The notes below the pieces were generated by a model that saw nothing but the letters and a program-made list of their open reading frames with translations, made no database searches and was not told where the DNA came from. Made by a program: the position numbers and the translations under genes. DNA of 38,851 nt from Paenibacillus albiflavus (GTDB lineage: Bacteria > Bacillota > Bacilli > Paenibacillales > NBRC-103111): assembly GCF_004344915.1 (NCBI RefSeq), contig NZ_SKFG01000043.1, positions 1 through 38,851 on the forward strand, written 5' to 3'. Numbering within the stretch: position 1 is the first letter of the stretch; each line of letters starts with the position of its first letter. Shown one piece after another: positions 1 through 7,865 of the stretch.

Positions 1-282
1 GATATTGATTTCAAGTTCTTTTTCTCCAAGTAGCTTCACAGCTTCATTGTATTTAACTTGAAGGTCTTGAAGTTTACCTGCATCTTGCTTTAGCTTCTCT
101 GCTTCATCTCGTTTTTTGGCCATAAGATCGTCCACCTCATCTTGATATTGACGAACCCAGTTTCTTAGTGTTCTTGGTGACAATCCATATTGTCTTGCTA
201 CCACTTCTGTCCGGTAACCAGATAACACCTCTGCCACTAACTCTTTCTTCGTTTCCTCTGGGCTCCTAAAACGTCTTTTCAT
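1..282 (-). CDS. IS3-family transposase OrfA, N-terminal 94 residues (cut by window edge)
   Basis: The reading frame starts at ATG 282 with GGGGGAG seven bases upstream and runs open to base 1. The protein begins MKRRFRSPEETKKELVAEVL and has a helix-turn-helix (GLSPRTLRNWVRQY, about residues 38-51), followed by a charged coiled coil. This is the DNA-binding OrfA subunit of IS3-family transposases. In that family the catalytic OrfB is usually joined by -1 frameshifting further downstream, which here would be outside the window. Whether the element is intact cannot be seen. Confidence 0.85.
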   Translation of the reverse strand, partial: MKRRFRSPEETKKELVAEVLSGYRTEVVARQYGLSPRTLRNWVRQYQDEVDDLMAKKRDEAEKLKQDAGKLQDLQVKYNEAVKLLGEKELEINI

Positions 283-333
283 GGATTAACTCCCCCACTA
301 TCTTAGTGTATATGATACGGTTTGGAGTGTCCA
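1..333 (-). mobile_element. Partial IS3-family insertion sequence, 5' end
   Basis: The element enters from the left edge. It contains the start of an OrfA transposase gene and ends about 50 bp upstream of that start codon. On the minus strand TGGACACTCC (333 to 324) is a plausible terminal inverted repeat, since IS3-family ends usually begin with TG. The other end and any target duplication lie outside the window, so the exact boundary is a guess. Confidence 0.6.
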
Positions 334-581
334 AGTTGATTAGGGGGCTAAATAGAAAATGGCCCGAGTATCTCTATATTGAACTTAACACAGAATTATT
401 AGGCCATTCATGGCCTCGCATCAGCTAATTATTGCCGTATGGGCACCCGCTCTCACGAAGGCCAAACCCATTTGCCATCACTAAGCAGTAACAACTTTGC
501 CGTCCACAAAGGTGGCACGTTTCATAAGGTGATACATCAGAATTTACATTTATTATCAACGATATTGAATATTCTGTAAAT
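334..581. other. Intergenic stretch between the IS end and the nhaK-type gene terminator
   Basis: No convincing gene. A perfect hairpin AGGCCATtcATGGCCT lies at 401-416. A cysteine-rich minus-strand frame is open from about 640 to the stop at 425, but it has no start codon with a ribosome site and runs through the terminator at 582-633, so I do not call it a gene. Confidence 0.4.
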
Positions 582-633
582 ACAAAAGACCCGAAGAGTG
601 GAAACTTTTTTACAAAGTATCCATCTTTCGGGT
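582..633 (-). terminator. Rho-independent terminator of the Na+/H+ antiporter gene
   Basis: On the minus strand ACCCGAA pairs with TTCGGGT and the inner arms TGGAtACTTT / AAAGTtTCCA extend the stem. It is followed by TCTTTTG. It begins 14 bases after the stop codon of the antiporter gene. Confidence 0.8.
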
Positions 634-646
634 ATCCGTTTCCCTT

Positions 647-2683
647 TCATACATGCAGTGCGCTTTCTTCCATCCAGTAAGCTTCTCTTATGTTTATCTG
701 ACGACGAACTCCCCTGAGGATATCCGACGTAATTTGTCCATTTTCATATAACGTCTGTACCTCATCCCGCTCCGTTTGAAACGCCTTAACGAGCAGTTCC
801 CGCTTATAGCGTGCAAACTCTTTTGCAGCTTCGGCATTATTGAACAACTTTAGCTTCGTAAGCATCTCGTTATATTCCCCTATCACTTCATATGTAATCT
901 CTTTGTTGCCTAGAGTCATGTTCTTTTTCAATTCACAGATCGCCGCCTCCGACATACTGGTTTTTATCTTAATCAGTTTGCTATGCTGAAGTTTACTTCT
1001 GTCGAGCCGCTCCCTTTTCCTTGTGAAAATGCCGCCCAAACGCAGTAAAATATTTTTTAGCAACCTCAATAAAAATAGTAAGCGAAATTTCACTTGATTC
1101 GTAACCGCCATTTCCATTCTTTGAATATATTCCTGGAACAATATGGCGGTTTCTAGGTCAATGGTATTTTCTTTTAATGCTCCTTCAATATAATCGGCCT
1201 CCGCTTCAAGAGCCTTGAGTCGAACTTCCATTGTAGCCTTCTTTACTTGAATATCGTCTCTCGCATTCCCCGAATATTTGAGCTTGCTCATCTCGCGGTT
1301 ATAATCTGAAATGACGTCTAGAGCGGCAGAACGATTCTGATCATTGATGGCATCCCGAATCGCAAGGATAGCAGCTGCTTTTATGCTCATATAGGCATGC
1401 TGTTCCATCGCTTCCTTTTCCAACTCCGCCCGTTTACTTTCTGATTTGGCGATCATAGGTAAGAAGATACTTGCAGCGATCAACGTTAGCAAGATAACGC
1501 CTGCCGCAATAAATATAATCAGTGCACGTTCTGGGAATGGGCTCCCATCATTCAGTACCAAAGGAATCGAAAACGAGCCAGCCAAAGTAACTGCGCCTCT
1601 TACTCCGGATATCGTTGTAATCCCGATTGCCCTTAGATCCGGCTTTGGGACCCGTCGATGTTTCATGATCCATCCTCCCCACCAAGAGCCGAAAACCCAG
1701 ACGAAACGAAGCAGAAGCAGCGCAGCCGTAATGATCAAGATATATTTGATTACAACCACATTACTGAACTGCGGGTTCTTTAAGATTTCATTCAAGACAC
1801 TCGGTATTTGCAATCCGAGCAGCACGAAAACCAATCCATTTAATATGTATAAAATGACAGTCCAGGTGCTCTTGGACACGACCTGCAATTCGATTGAAGG
1901 CGATTTTTCCCGGTCCTTCTCGATAGCATGTACAATCCCCGCCGCTACAACCGCAAGTATGCCAGAAAGGTGAAAATGCTCCGCAGCCAAATAAATGACA
2001 AAAGGTGTCATGATTTGAATCAGCATATGAATTGTAACGTCTTCCATGCCGTAGCGGCGAATGAACACTCTGAAACGGATAATGATGAAAGCAAGAACCA
2101 TCCCGCCCAGAAAGCCGCCGATGGAAATTAGCAAAAAGCTCATACTTGCCTCAGCCAGGGAGAAAACGCCCGTGACCATCGCAGCAACTGCGAATTTGAA
2201 GGCGACGAGGCCCGATGCATCATTCATTAGCCCTTCCCCTTCAAGAAGATGCATGACATCTTTGGGCATCTTCACTCTGCCGGACATCGCGCTGACCGCA
2301 ACGACATCAGTCGGTGATAATATGGCTGCCAGTGCAAATGCAGCAGGAAGCGGTATCGTGGGAATAAGCCAATGAATCAAATAACCGATGACATAAACAG
2401 TGATAAACACAAGACCGAGCGCAAGCAGCAAAATCGGTACTCTCAGCTTCCATAATGCCGATCGTGGAACATGCCTTCCGTCATTAAATAACAGGGGTGC
2501 GATAAAAAGCACCAAAAATAATTCCGTTTCCATCGGTACATGAATTTCTAATGGGAGTACCGCTATTACAATACCTAGGGCAATCTGAACAAGCGGCACA
2601 GGAATAAAAGGTATTACGTGCTTCAATATACTTGAAACACCTATGAGGGCCAATAAGAGCAAAACAATGGAAAAAGTCTCCAC
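647..2683 (-). CDS. Na+/H+ antiporter, CPA1 family (NhaK/YvgP-like)
   Basis: A 678-residue membrane protein with about twelve hydrophobic segments in residues 1-410, then a roughly 270-residue charged cytoplasmic tail. The transport core has the CPA1 signature AAILSPTDVVAVSAM and the conserved acidic stretch EGEGLMNDASGLVAF, which hold the ion-binding residues in this family. The length and long tail resemble B. subtilis NhaK (YvgP), which exchanges Na+/K+/Li+ for H+. The start is GTG at 2683, preceded by AAGGGGATGATGAGTA. It is a single-gene unit with its own terminator. Substrate preference cannot be read from the sequence. Confidence 0.85.
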   Translation of the reverse strand: METFSIVLLLLALIGVSSILKHVIPFIPVPLVQIALGIVIAVLPLEIHVPMETELFLVLFIAPLLFNDGRHVPRSALWKLRVPILLLALGLVFITVYVIGYLIHWLIPTIPLPAAFALAAILSPTDVVAVSAMSGRVKMPKDVMHLLEGEGLMNDASGLVAFKFAVAAMVTGVFSLAEASMSFLLISIGGFLGGMVLAFIIIRFRVFIRRYGMEDVTIHMLIQIMTPFVIYLAAEHFHLSGILAVVAAGIVHAIEKDREKSPSIELQVVSKSTWTVILYILNGLVFVLLGLQIPSVLNEILKNPQFSNVVVIKYILIITAALLLLRFVWVFGSWWGGWIMKHRRVPKPDLRAIGITTISGVRGAVTLAGSFSIPLVLNDGSPFPERALIIFIAAGVILLTLIAASIFLPMIAKSESKRAELEKEAMEQHAYMSIKAAAILAIRDAINDQNRSAALDVISDYNREMSKLKYSGNARDDIQVKKATMEVRLKALEAEADYIEGALKENTIDLETAILFQEYIQRMEMAVTNQVKFRLLFLLRLLKNILLRLGGIFTRKRERLDRSKLQHSKLIKIKTSMSEAAICELKKNMTLGNKEITYEVIGEYNEMLTKLKLFNNAEAAKEFARYKRELLVKAFQTERDEVQTLYENGQITSDILRGVRRQINIREAYWMEESALHV

Positions 2684-2802
2684 TACTCATCATCCCCTTT
2701 TGATTTTCCACAGAAAATATGAATCGATCTCACAATTCCCATTAACTACTCTCCCTAGCGTACATTATGGAAATAATGTCACCTATCACCTGCAAAATAT
2801 TC

Positions 2803-2839
2803 AAAAATCCCCGAAACCTTAATTGGTTCCGAGGACTTT
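2803..2839 (-). terminator. Rho-independent terminator behind the ydcZ/yeiL operon
   Basis: On the minus strand CCTCGGAACC, a short loop (AATTAA) and GGTTTCGGGG form a hairpin followed by ATTTTTG. It sits directly after the decayed epimerase fragment and probably once served that gene. Confidence 0.75.
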
Positions 2840-2929
2840 TTAGAGCTTAGATATAAGGTTTACCTTCGGTTCATATTGAAGCAACTTTTCCGCTTGAGAA
2901 ATATCGGCCCACGTTATGAGGTGTTTTTT
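2840..2929 (-). pseudogene. Remnant of an NAD-dependent sugar-nucleotide epimerase C-terminus
   Basis: A short frame ending at the TAA at 2840-2842 encodes ITWADISQAEKLLQYEPKV and a few more residues. This closely matches the conserved C-terminal motif of UDP-glucose/UDP-glucuronate 4-epimerases (typically xxADISKAxxLLGYxPxV). There is no room for the Rossmann fold: an in-frame TGA at 2945-2947 and the end of the upstream ydcZ gene cut it off. It keeps its own terminator. I read it as the tail end of a gene lost when the ydcZ-yeiL cassette arrived or when a deletion occurred. Confidence 0.65.
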
Positions 2930-2930
2930 C

Positions 2931-3407
2931 TCATAATGACTGGCTCACAACCGACTTACGCGCATCACTACGCTTTCCCCCTGCCTTAAATACGATAATG
3001 CCGCCAACAATGATCAGTACCCCGATAGCTTGTTTTCCCGTAAAAGGGACCTTATCTAGGCCAAGCAGTCCCAATGAGTCGAACAACAGCGCAAATCCGA
3101 TCTGGGACGCCATTACGATAGAGGTCGCATACGTCGGACCAAGCCGCTTCACTCCCTGCACCACCGAAAGAACCACGCCTACCCCAATGATACCGCTGAA
3201 CCAGTACCACGTCTTCATATTAGACAAATCGAACAACTGCTTGCCTTCCACAGCTAGACCAATGGTGAATGAAGCCACAAATCCTAAGGCAAGCACAATT
3301 GCCGTTGTCGTCCACGTTCCCACGCCCTGATTCACTTTGCTGTTGAATACATTTTGTATGCCCACAAGCGAACCAGCAATGAGTGCCAATACCAAGCCTG
3401 CAATCAT
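2931..3407 (-). CDS. YdcZ (DUF606)-family DMT membrane transporter, second copy
   Basis: 158 residues with five hydrophobic helices. It begins MIAGLVLALIAGSLVGIQNV and carries the YdcZ pattern of small residues, N..V and G.W.T. It belongs to the DUF606 branch of the drug/metabolite transporter superfamily; the substrate is unknown. Half-size members such as this usually act as dimers or paired genes. It is the last gene of a three-gene operon, 12 bp behind the yeiL-like regulator, with AGAGGGG before its ATG. The other copy (4148-4573) is at the operon head, so the two may form a heteromer. Confidence 0.82.
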   Translation of the reverse strand: MIAGLVLALIAGSLVGIQNVFNSKVNQGVGTWTTTAIVLALGFVASFTIGLAVEGKQLFDLSNMKTWYWFSGIIGVGVVLSVVQGVKRLGPTYATSIVMASQIGFALLFDSLGLLGLDKVPFTGKQAIGVLIIVGGIIVFKAGGKRSDARKSVVSQSL

Positions 3408-3419
3408 AAGCGTCCCCTC

Positions 3420-4121
3420 TCACTTCTCATATATATTATGACCTGCCAATGCACGCAATCGCTCCCGATCCTTCACACAAATGAACACTCGACTGCGTTC
3501 GACCAAGTCTTCTTCGCAAAATTTATGAATGACCCGATTTAGGTGCCTGTAGCTAGTACCGATAAAGTTCGCCACGTCCCGCAAGCTGACTGCACTGAGC
3601 TGTCCGTTAAATCGTGGGTCCGATTCGTCATACGAAATGGATAAGAGATAACTCGCCACCCGTGCCTCCACCGGATACATCAGATTAAAGCTTAATGAGT
3701 CGGATTTCATGCAAAACTTCGACGTAATGATCTTGAGCAGAAAACGAAGTAATTCTGCGTCATTTGTTCCATATTGATGCAGCCACCGATTATGGACACC
3801 AATCAAATGAACGGGCGATACAGCCTCGACCGAATTCATAAAGTCGATCCCTTGCACATATTCAATGTCTCCGATCGCCTCAAGCGCCGTTTTGAACGAT
3901 ATGATCAGCGCCTTGCCTTCCGCTGAGGTGTTACAAACCTTCACTTTTCCTTTCACAAGAATGTATAAGTACTCCGCAGGATCACCCTGCGAACAGATGC
4001 GTTCACCCTGCCCATAGCTGAAAAGTGCCAAATGCGGCGTTATATTTGCATTGAATATGGATGCAATCTGATGTATCTCCAGATAGTGAGTCAGTTGTTC
4101 ACGATCTTTAATTTCTTTCAT
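3420..4121 (-). CDS. Crp/Fnr-family transcriptional regulator (YeiL-like)
   Basis: 233 residues. An N-terminal cyclic-nucleotide-binding-type beta roll (about residues 20-135; YGQGERICSQGDPAEYLYIL) precedes a long dimer helix and a winged helix-turn-helix (about 185-225; SLRDVANFIGTSYRHLNRVI). It most resembles YeiL of the Crp/Fnr superfamily. Cysteines at about 43, 63 and 143 are present but do not form the Fnr iron-sulfur pattern. The gene lies between two ydcZ genes in one operon, so it probably controls that operon in response to whatever the transporter pair moves. A 12-bp palindrome upstream of the operon is a candidate site. Confidence 0.8.
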   Translation of the reverse strand: MKEIKDREQLTHYLEIHQIASIFNANITPHLALFSYGQGERICSQGDPAEYLYILVKGKVKVCNTSAEGKALIISFKTALEAIGDIEYVQGIDFMNSVEAVSPVHLIGVHNRWLHQYGTNDAELLRFLLKIITSKFCMKSDSLSFNLMYPVEARVASYLLSISYDESDPRFNGQLSAVSLRDVANFIGTSYRHLNRVIHKFCEEDLVERSRVFICVKDRERLRALAGHNIYEK

Positions 4122-4147
4122 AGCATACCTTCACCTCTGCCGCGAAA

Positions 4148-4573
4148 TTACATTTTCATTATGACCACTCCGGCGATCATCATCCCAATACCGATGAACT
4201 GCGCCAGCTCCATCTTCTGCTTCGCTACACCGAACCATCCCCTACTGTCGATTATAAAGATTACACTTAACTGTGCAATCAACACCACAGCTATCGTCAA
4301 GGTAACGCCGACGTAATGAATGGCCGTAATATTGCTAGAAATGATGAATGCCGCCAAGGCTCCACTAGTCAAATAGAGTGGCTTCACATGTCCCACCCTT
4401 CTCCACAACCCATCCCGGACGATGAGCAGAAGAAGGAAAGCCAGCACGAATCCAGTGAACTGGGTAATCGTCGCCGCTTGCCAAGTACCTATATCTTGAC
4501 TGATTCGGGAGTTAGCCACGCCTTGCAGCGTAATAAACGCCCCGCCCATCAATGCAAATAAGATCCCTACCAT
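4148..4573 (-). CDS. YdcZ (DUF606)-family DMT membrane transporter, first copy
   Basis: 141 residues, five predicted membrane helices, beginning MVGILFALMGGAFITLQGVA. It is a paralogue of the gene at 2931-3407: both show the same spacing of small residues, the VNSxI/FNSKV segment and a GxWxAxxI motif near residue 30. It is the first gene of the operon, with GGGGAGCGGGAAAG before the ATG and a good sigma-A promoter about 30 bp further upstream. Pairs of ydcZ genes are common and may form a heterodimer. No substrate is known. Confidence 0.8.
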   Translation of the reverse strand: MVGILFALMGGAFITLQGVANSRISQDIGTWQAATITQFTGFVLAFLLLLIVRDGLWRRVGHVKPLYLTSGALAAFIISSNITAIHYVGVTLTIAVVLIAQLSVIFIIDSRGWFGVAKQKMELAQFIGIGMMIAGVVIMKM

Positions 4574-4606
4574 CTTTCCCGCTCCCCTAACATTGGATAT
4601 CGATTT

Positions 4607-4635
4607 ACTATACTCCTATTTAAAATCAGACCCAA
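4607..4635 (-). promoter_or_regulatory. Sigma-A promoter of the ydcZ-yeiL-ydcZ operon
   Basis: On the minus strand TTGGGT (-35, 4635-4630), a 17-base spacer and TATAGT (-10, 4612-4607) lie upstream of the first ydcZ start codon at 4573. The expected transcription start is near 4600. Confidence 0.65.
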
Positions 4636-4647
4636 GCATCCGGGGAA

Positions 4648-4659
4648 GGACATATGTCC
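4648..4659. promoter_or_regulatory. Perfect 12-bp palindrome, candidate YeiL-like operator
   Basis: GGACATATGTCC is exactly self-complementary and is centred about 54 bp upstream of the predicted transcription start. It is the only strong palindrome near the promoter, and the operon encodes a Crp/Fnr-type dimeric regulator, so it is a natural candidate for its site. It does not match the classical TGTGA-N6-TCACA box. Confidence 0.4.
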
Positions 4660-4692
4660 CAAGTGTATCAAAAACAAGAAAAAACGGTTATA

Positions 4693-4746
4693 CAAAAAAA
4701 ACAGCGTAGAGGGGGAAATAGCATCCATATCCCGCATCCACGCTGT
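4693..4746 (-). terminator. Rho-independent terminator of nrdJ
   Basis: On the minus strand ACAGCGTgGA and TCTACGCTGT form the outer stem, followed by a run of eight T. It starts about 65 bp after the nrdJ stop codon. Confidence 0.8.
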
Positions 4747-4811
4747 CTGTCATAGAAATTTATAATGATATATGAATCAAACTGTCTAGCTTATTTTGAA
4801 ACTAATCCAAC

Positions 4812-7421
4812 TTAACCACACTTGCTATACCCGCAAGACGTACAGCTCTTGCAGCCCTCTGTGTTAACAAGTGAAGCTGATCCGCAGCTAGGACACAGGT
4901 CAAGGGTGCCAGATGCCGTAGATGTGTAGTTAGCAGCTGCAGCATGACCTTCTGCATGGTCTGATGCTTCTACTGTAGCAGTAACCTCTTTCGTTGCAGA
5001 AAGGTAGACTTCCGCATGGTTTTCTGAATAGGCTTCATCATGCAGTTCAAGTGCTTTAGCAACAGCGTCTGCAATGGATTCAACACGGTTAGCACCGAAG
5101 CCAATTGCGCCTGAACCACCGATGCCTTTGAGGTGCTTCACGAGTAGAGCTACTTTGTTGCCATGATCCCCATAACGAAGGAACAAGGAGCATACGCGAC
5201 CTAATGCTTCGGACATCGCGAACACATCAGAGCCTGCTTTACCTACGTTCAAGAAAATCTCGCTTGGCGTTCCGTTCATATCGTTGATCGTAATGTATGC
5301 CATACCGAATGGTGTATTAATCTTATACGTTGCACCTTGCAGGATTTGCGGACGGCGCTTGTACTGCTTATCGAAGGTTTTCTCAACTTCCGGCTTCACA
5401 TTCACTTTCAAAGTCTCATTTAATCCCGCAAGCACGTCATCGTCACTAGATTTATCTTCGGCAACTGGCTCGTTCTTCTTCTCTTCCTTCTTATCGCTCG
5501 TGGAGAGAACTTGAACATCGCGACTGCCGTCACGGTAGATTGTCACACCTTTACAGCCAAGCTCGAATGCCAGCTCATATAAACGCTTCGTATCTTCAAC
5601 TGTAAAGTCGGCTGGACAGTTAGCTGTTTTGGAGATGGAGGAATCGACCCATCGCTGAATAACAGCCTGCGCACGAATATGATCCTCTGCAGCTAGATCC
5701 ATTGCTGTTACAAAGTAGTCTGGAAGCTCCTGATCTGGATTCGCATCTTTCCATTCTTGTGCGATCGGCACATATTGCTTGTCGAAGCCAAGGCGGCTCT
5801 GACGGAAATATTCAAATGCAAAATAAGGCTCAATACCTGTAGAAGTGCCTACCATTGTACCTGTGCTGCCTGTTGGTGCTTGCGTAATAACCGTTACATT
5901 GCGCATGCCATGTTCATGAATCGCAGCGCCAACCTCAGGGTATGCTTCAACGATATTCTTCATGAATCCACTTTGCATAAATTTATCTTCTATATAATGA
6001 GGGAATGAACCCTTCTCGCCTGCAATTTCAGCGGAAGCAATGTAAGCTTCCTTCGCCATAAATCCATATAATTTGTCTAGGAACACCATGGATTCAGGTG
6101 ATCCATAACGAATTTGCAGCTTAATCATCAGCTCAGCAAGTCCCATTGTGCCAAGCCCAACACGGCGCTCGCCTTGTTGATTCTCTCGATTTTCTTCAAA
6201 ATGATATGGTGTCTTATCGATTACGTTATCCAAGAAACGTACGGAATAGCGCACGACTTTGCCAAGGTCTTCCCAATCCACATCGTGATTCTTCGCATCG
6301 TAGAATCTGGAGAGGTTAACCGCCGACAGATTACATACGCCCCAGCCTGGTAGCCCTTGCTCACCACATGGGTTCGTACAAATAATAGGATTGTAATACC
6401 ATGAATTCGACATTTGGTTGTAGTACTCCATAAAGACGACACCTGGCTCTGCTGACTTCCAAGCAGATTCAATAATCGTATGCCAAACATCACGAGCCTT
6501 AACTGTACGGTAATGCTTCACTTCTTTACCTTTGGCTTTCCAAGCGTCCAGGTTGCCGTCCCATTGATCGTTATAATCAGGGTCTGTTGTGTCAGGGAAT
6601 ACAAGCTCCCAATCCAGATCTTCTTTAACAGCTTTCATAAAGCCATTGCTGACGCATACGGATAAATTCGCATTCGTAATTTGACCCATTGTTTGCTTAA
6701 CTGTAATAAAATCAACGACATCCGGATGCCAGTCGTTAATCATCAGCATAAGTGCGCCACGACGGCTGCCGCCTTGCTCGATTAATCCTGTTGTATAGGA
6801 GAACAAGCCGCCCCATGATACTGCCCCTGAAGAAGAGCCGTTAACCCCTTTAACGATGGAACGACGAGGACGTAAAGAAGATAAATTAATCCCTACCCCG
6901 CCACCACGTGACATAATTTCAGTCATTTCGGTAAGAGTATTCATAATCCCGCCGCGAGAATCGTGTGGGGAAGGAATAACATAGCAATTGAATAGCGTAA
7001 GCTCATCGTTGGCATCGGCACCAGCAGCAATACGGCCGCCAGGGACAAGCTTCCAATCATTAAGTATATATCTGAATTTATCGGTCCATTCCTGTTTCTT
7101 ATCAGGTGTTGCTTCGACAGAAGCCATAGCGCCAGCTACTCGATCCCATAATTGTTCTGGCGTCTGCTCGATATTCAAGGTCAACTTCTCGATATGAGAT
7201 TCAACAATCTCTCCTGAACGCAAACGTACAGATACTTGCTTGCCTTTGCGATCGATCACTTCACCAACTTCTTTGGTAGGAAACTTGGGATCATCCTTTG
7301 TTAAGACAAGTACCGTGTCACCAACCTTAGTGTTATTCGTGTCTGCATCCTTCAAAGCATAACGATCCAAAAAGATCTTTTCACTTAATCCATTTAACCG
7401 TTTTAACTGCGCCGTTTCCAA
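4812..7421 (-). CDS. nrdJ: Adenosylcobalamin-dependent (class II) ribonucleotide reductase
   Basis: It reduces ribonucleotides to deoxyribonucleotides using a cobalamin-generated thiyl radical. I place the start at TTG 7421, nine bases behind GAGGG, giving about 869 residues; a TTG at 7439 lies before that ribosome site. Residues 30-85 form a small SH3-like N-terminal domain. The barrel shows FNCYVIPSP (redox Cys about 146) and NPCGE (about 350-354), the radical Cys and Glu. A long linker (about 650-690) leads to a C-terminal domain ending in CPSCG...CTSCGYSKCG, a zinc/redox-type Cys cluster. The gene stands alone, with NrdR boxes upstream. Class II enzymes need no oxygen and no second subunit. 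Confidence 0.95.
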   Translation of the reverse strand: METAQLKRLNGLSEKIFLDRYALKDADTNNTKVGDTVLVLTKDDPKFPTKEVGEVIDRKGKQVSVRLRSGEIVESHIEKLTLNIEQTPEQLWDRVAGAMASVEATPDKKQEWTDKFRYILNDWKLVPGGRIAAGADANDELTLFNCYVIPSPHDSRGGIMNTLTEMTEIMSRGGGVGINLSSLRPRRSIVKGVNGSSSGAVSWGGLFSYTTGLIEQGGSRRGALMLMINDWHPDVVDFITVKQTMGQITNANLSVCVSNGFMKAVKEDLDWELVFPDTTDPDYNDQWDGNLDAWKAKGKEVKHYRTVKARDVWHTIIESAWKSAEPGVVFMEYYNQMSNSWYYNPIICTNPCGEQGLPGWGVCNLSAVNLSRFYDAKNHDVDWEDLGKVVRYSVRFLDNVIDKTPYHFEENRENQQGERRVGLGTMGLAELMIKLQIRYGSPESMVFLDKLYGFMAKEAYIASAEIAGEKGSFPHYIEDKFMQSGFMKNIVEAYPEVGAAIHEHGMRNVTVITQAPTGSTGTMVGTSTGIEPYFAFEYFRQSRLGFDKQYVPIAQEWKDANPDQELPDYFVTAMDLAAEDHIRAQAVIQRWVDSSISKTANCPADFTVEDTKRLYELAFELGCKGVTIYRDGSRDVQVLSTSDKKEEKKNEPVAEDKSSDDDVLAGLNETLKVNVKPEVEKTFDKQYKRRPQILQGATYKINTPFGMAYITINDMNGTPSEIFLNVGKAGSDVFAMSEALGRVCSLFLRYGDHGNKVALLVKHLKGIGGSGAIGFGANRVESIADAVAKALELHDEAYSENHAEVYLSATKEVTATVEASDHAEGHAAAANYTSTASGTLDLCPSCGSASLVNTEGCKSCTSCGYSKCG

Positions 7422-7505
7422 AACACAACACCCTCTCAATAAAAATACAAGAACTTCAATATAGCATAAGAAGTGTTCTTTGCAAAGCCTTGCTTATGTA
7501 AATAA

Positions 7506-7521
7506 TCACTACATATTGTAT
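7506..7521. promoter_or_regulatory. NrdR box 1 (nrdJ-proximal)
   Basis: TCACTACATATTGTAT matches the NrdR consensus acaCwAtATaTwGtgt at most positions. It lies 33 bp (about three helical turns) from the second box, the spacing typical of paired NrdR sites. In the known mechanism NrdR with ATP/dATP represses ribonucleotide reductase genes. Confidence 0.75.
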
Positions 7522-7530
7522 CCGAACAAA

Positions 7531-7536
7531 ATTATA
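7531..7536 (-). promoter_or_regulatory. Likely -10 element of the nrdJ promoter
   Basis: TATAAT on the minus strand lies exactly between the two NrdR boxes. The corresponding -35 (TCGTAA, 17-base spacer) is weak. The spacer is covered by NrdR box 2, consistent with repression by occlusion. Confidence 0.5.
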
Positions 7537-7538
7537 CA

Positions 7539-7554
7539 ACACTATATATTGTGT
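7539..7554. promoter_or_regulatory. NrdR box 2 (perfect consensus)
   Basis: ACACTATATATTGTGT fits the NrdR consensus at every position. Together with box 1 it forms a standard double NrdR operator in front of nrdJ. Confidence 0.88.
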
Positions 7555-7850
7555 TACGAACGAATAAATGGCTGAATTTACCGAACGATTCGCAGGGATG
7601 TCCTATTCTCTTCTTTTTTCTTCGAAATGCTCTTTATTTCATGTTGTCGGTTTAAGAAAAATACGACAACCATCGACAGGAATAAGATGGTTCTTCTGCA
7701 CTATTGCTATCATTTGCTATTGCTTGCATAACTATTTTGCTATCCTAGTCATACATATTTTTAGTCGCTGAACTGTTCTTTTGAGATGGATTGATGTAAG
7801 CTAAATGATAGCATATTATTTGTCATTTTGGAACATATGTTCTCTAAATG
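7555..7850. other. Intergenic stretch between nrdJ and dat
   Basis: AT-rich, about 300 bp. A 67-codon plus-strand frame (7568-7771) has no ribosome site and an unnatural composition, so I reject it. No hairpin or RNA motif stood out; it probably holds the upstream region of dat. Confidence 0.35.
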
Positions 7851-7865
7851 TTTGGAGGAATTCAG

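Noticed and set aside
425-640. Cysteine-rich minus-strand open frame (contains CHLCGRQSCYC and ends MANGFGLRESGCPYGNN).
   Set aside because: It has no start codon with a ribosome site, runs through the terminator of the antiporter gene and has no recognisable family. Probably chance, though the Cys pattern is striking.
1446-2375. Several plus-strand frames of 67-175 codons.
   Set aside because: They lie antisense to the well-supported Na+/H+ antiporter gene and lack ribosome sites; shadows of its codon use.
7568-7771. 67-codon plus-strand frame in the nrdJ-dat gap.
   Set aside because: No ribosome site, Phe/Cys/Ile-rich composition of AT-rich noncoding DNA, no family.
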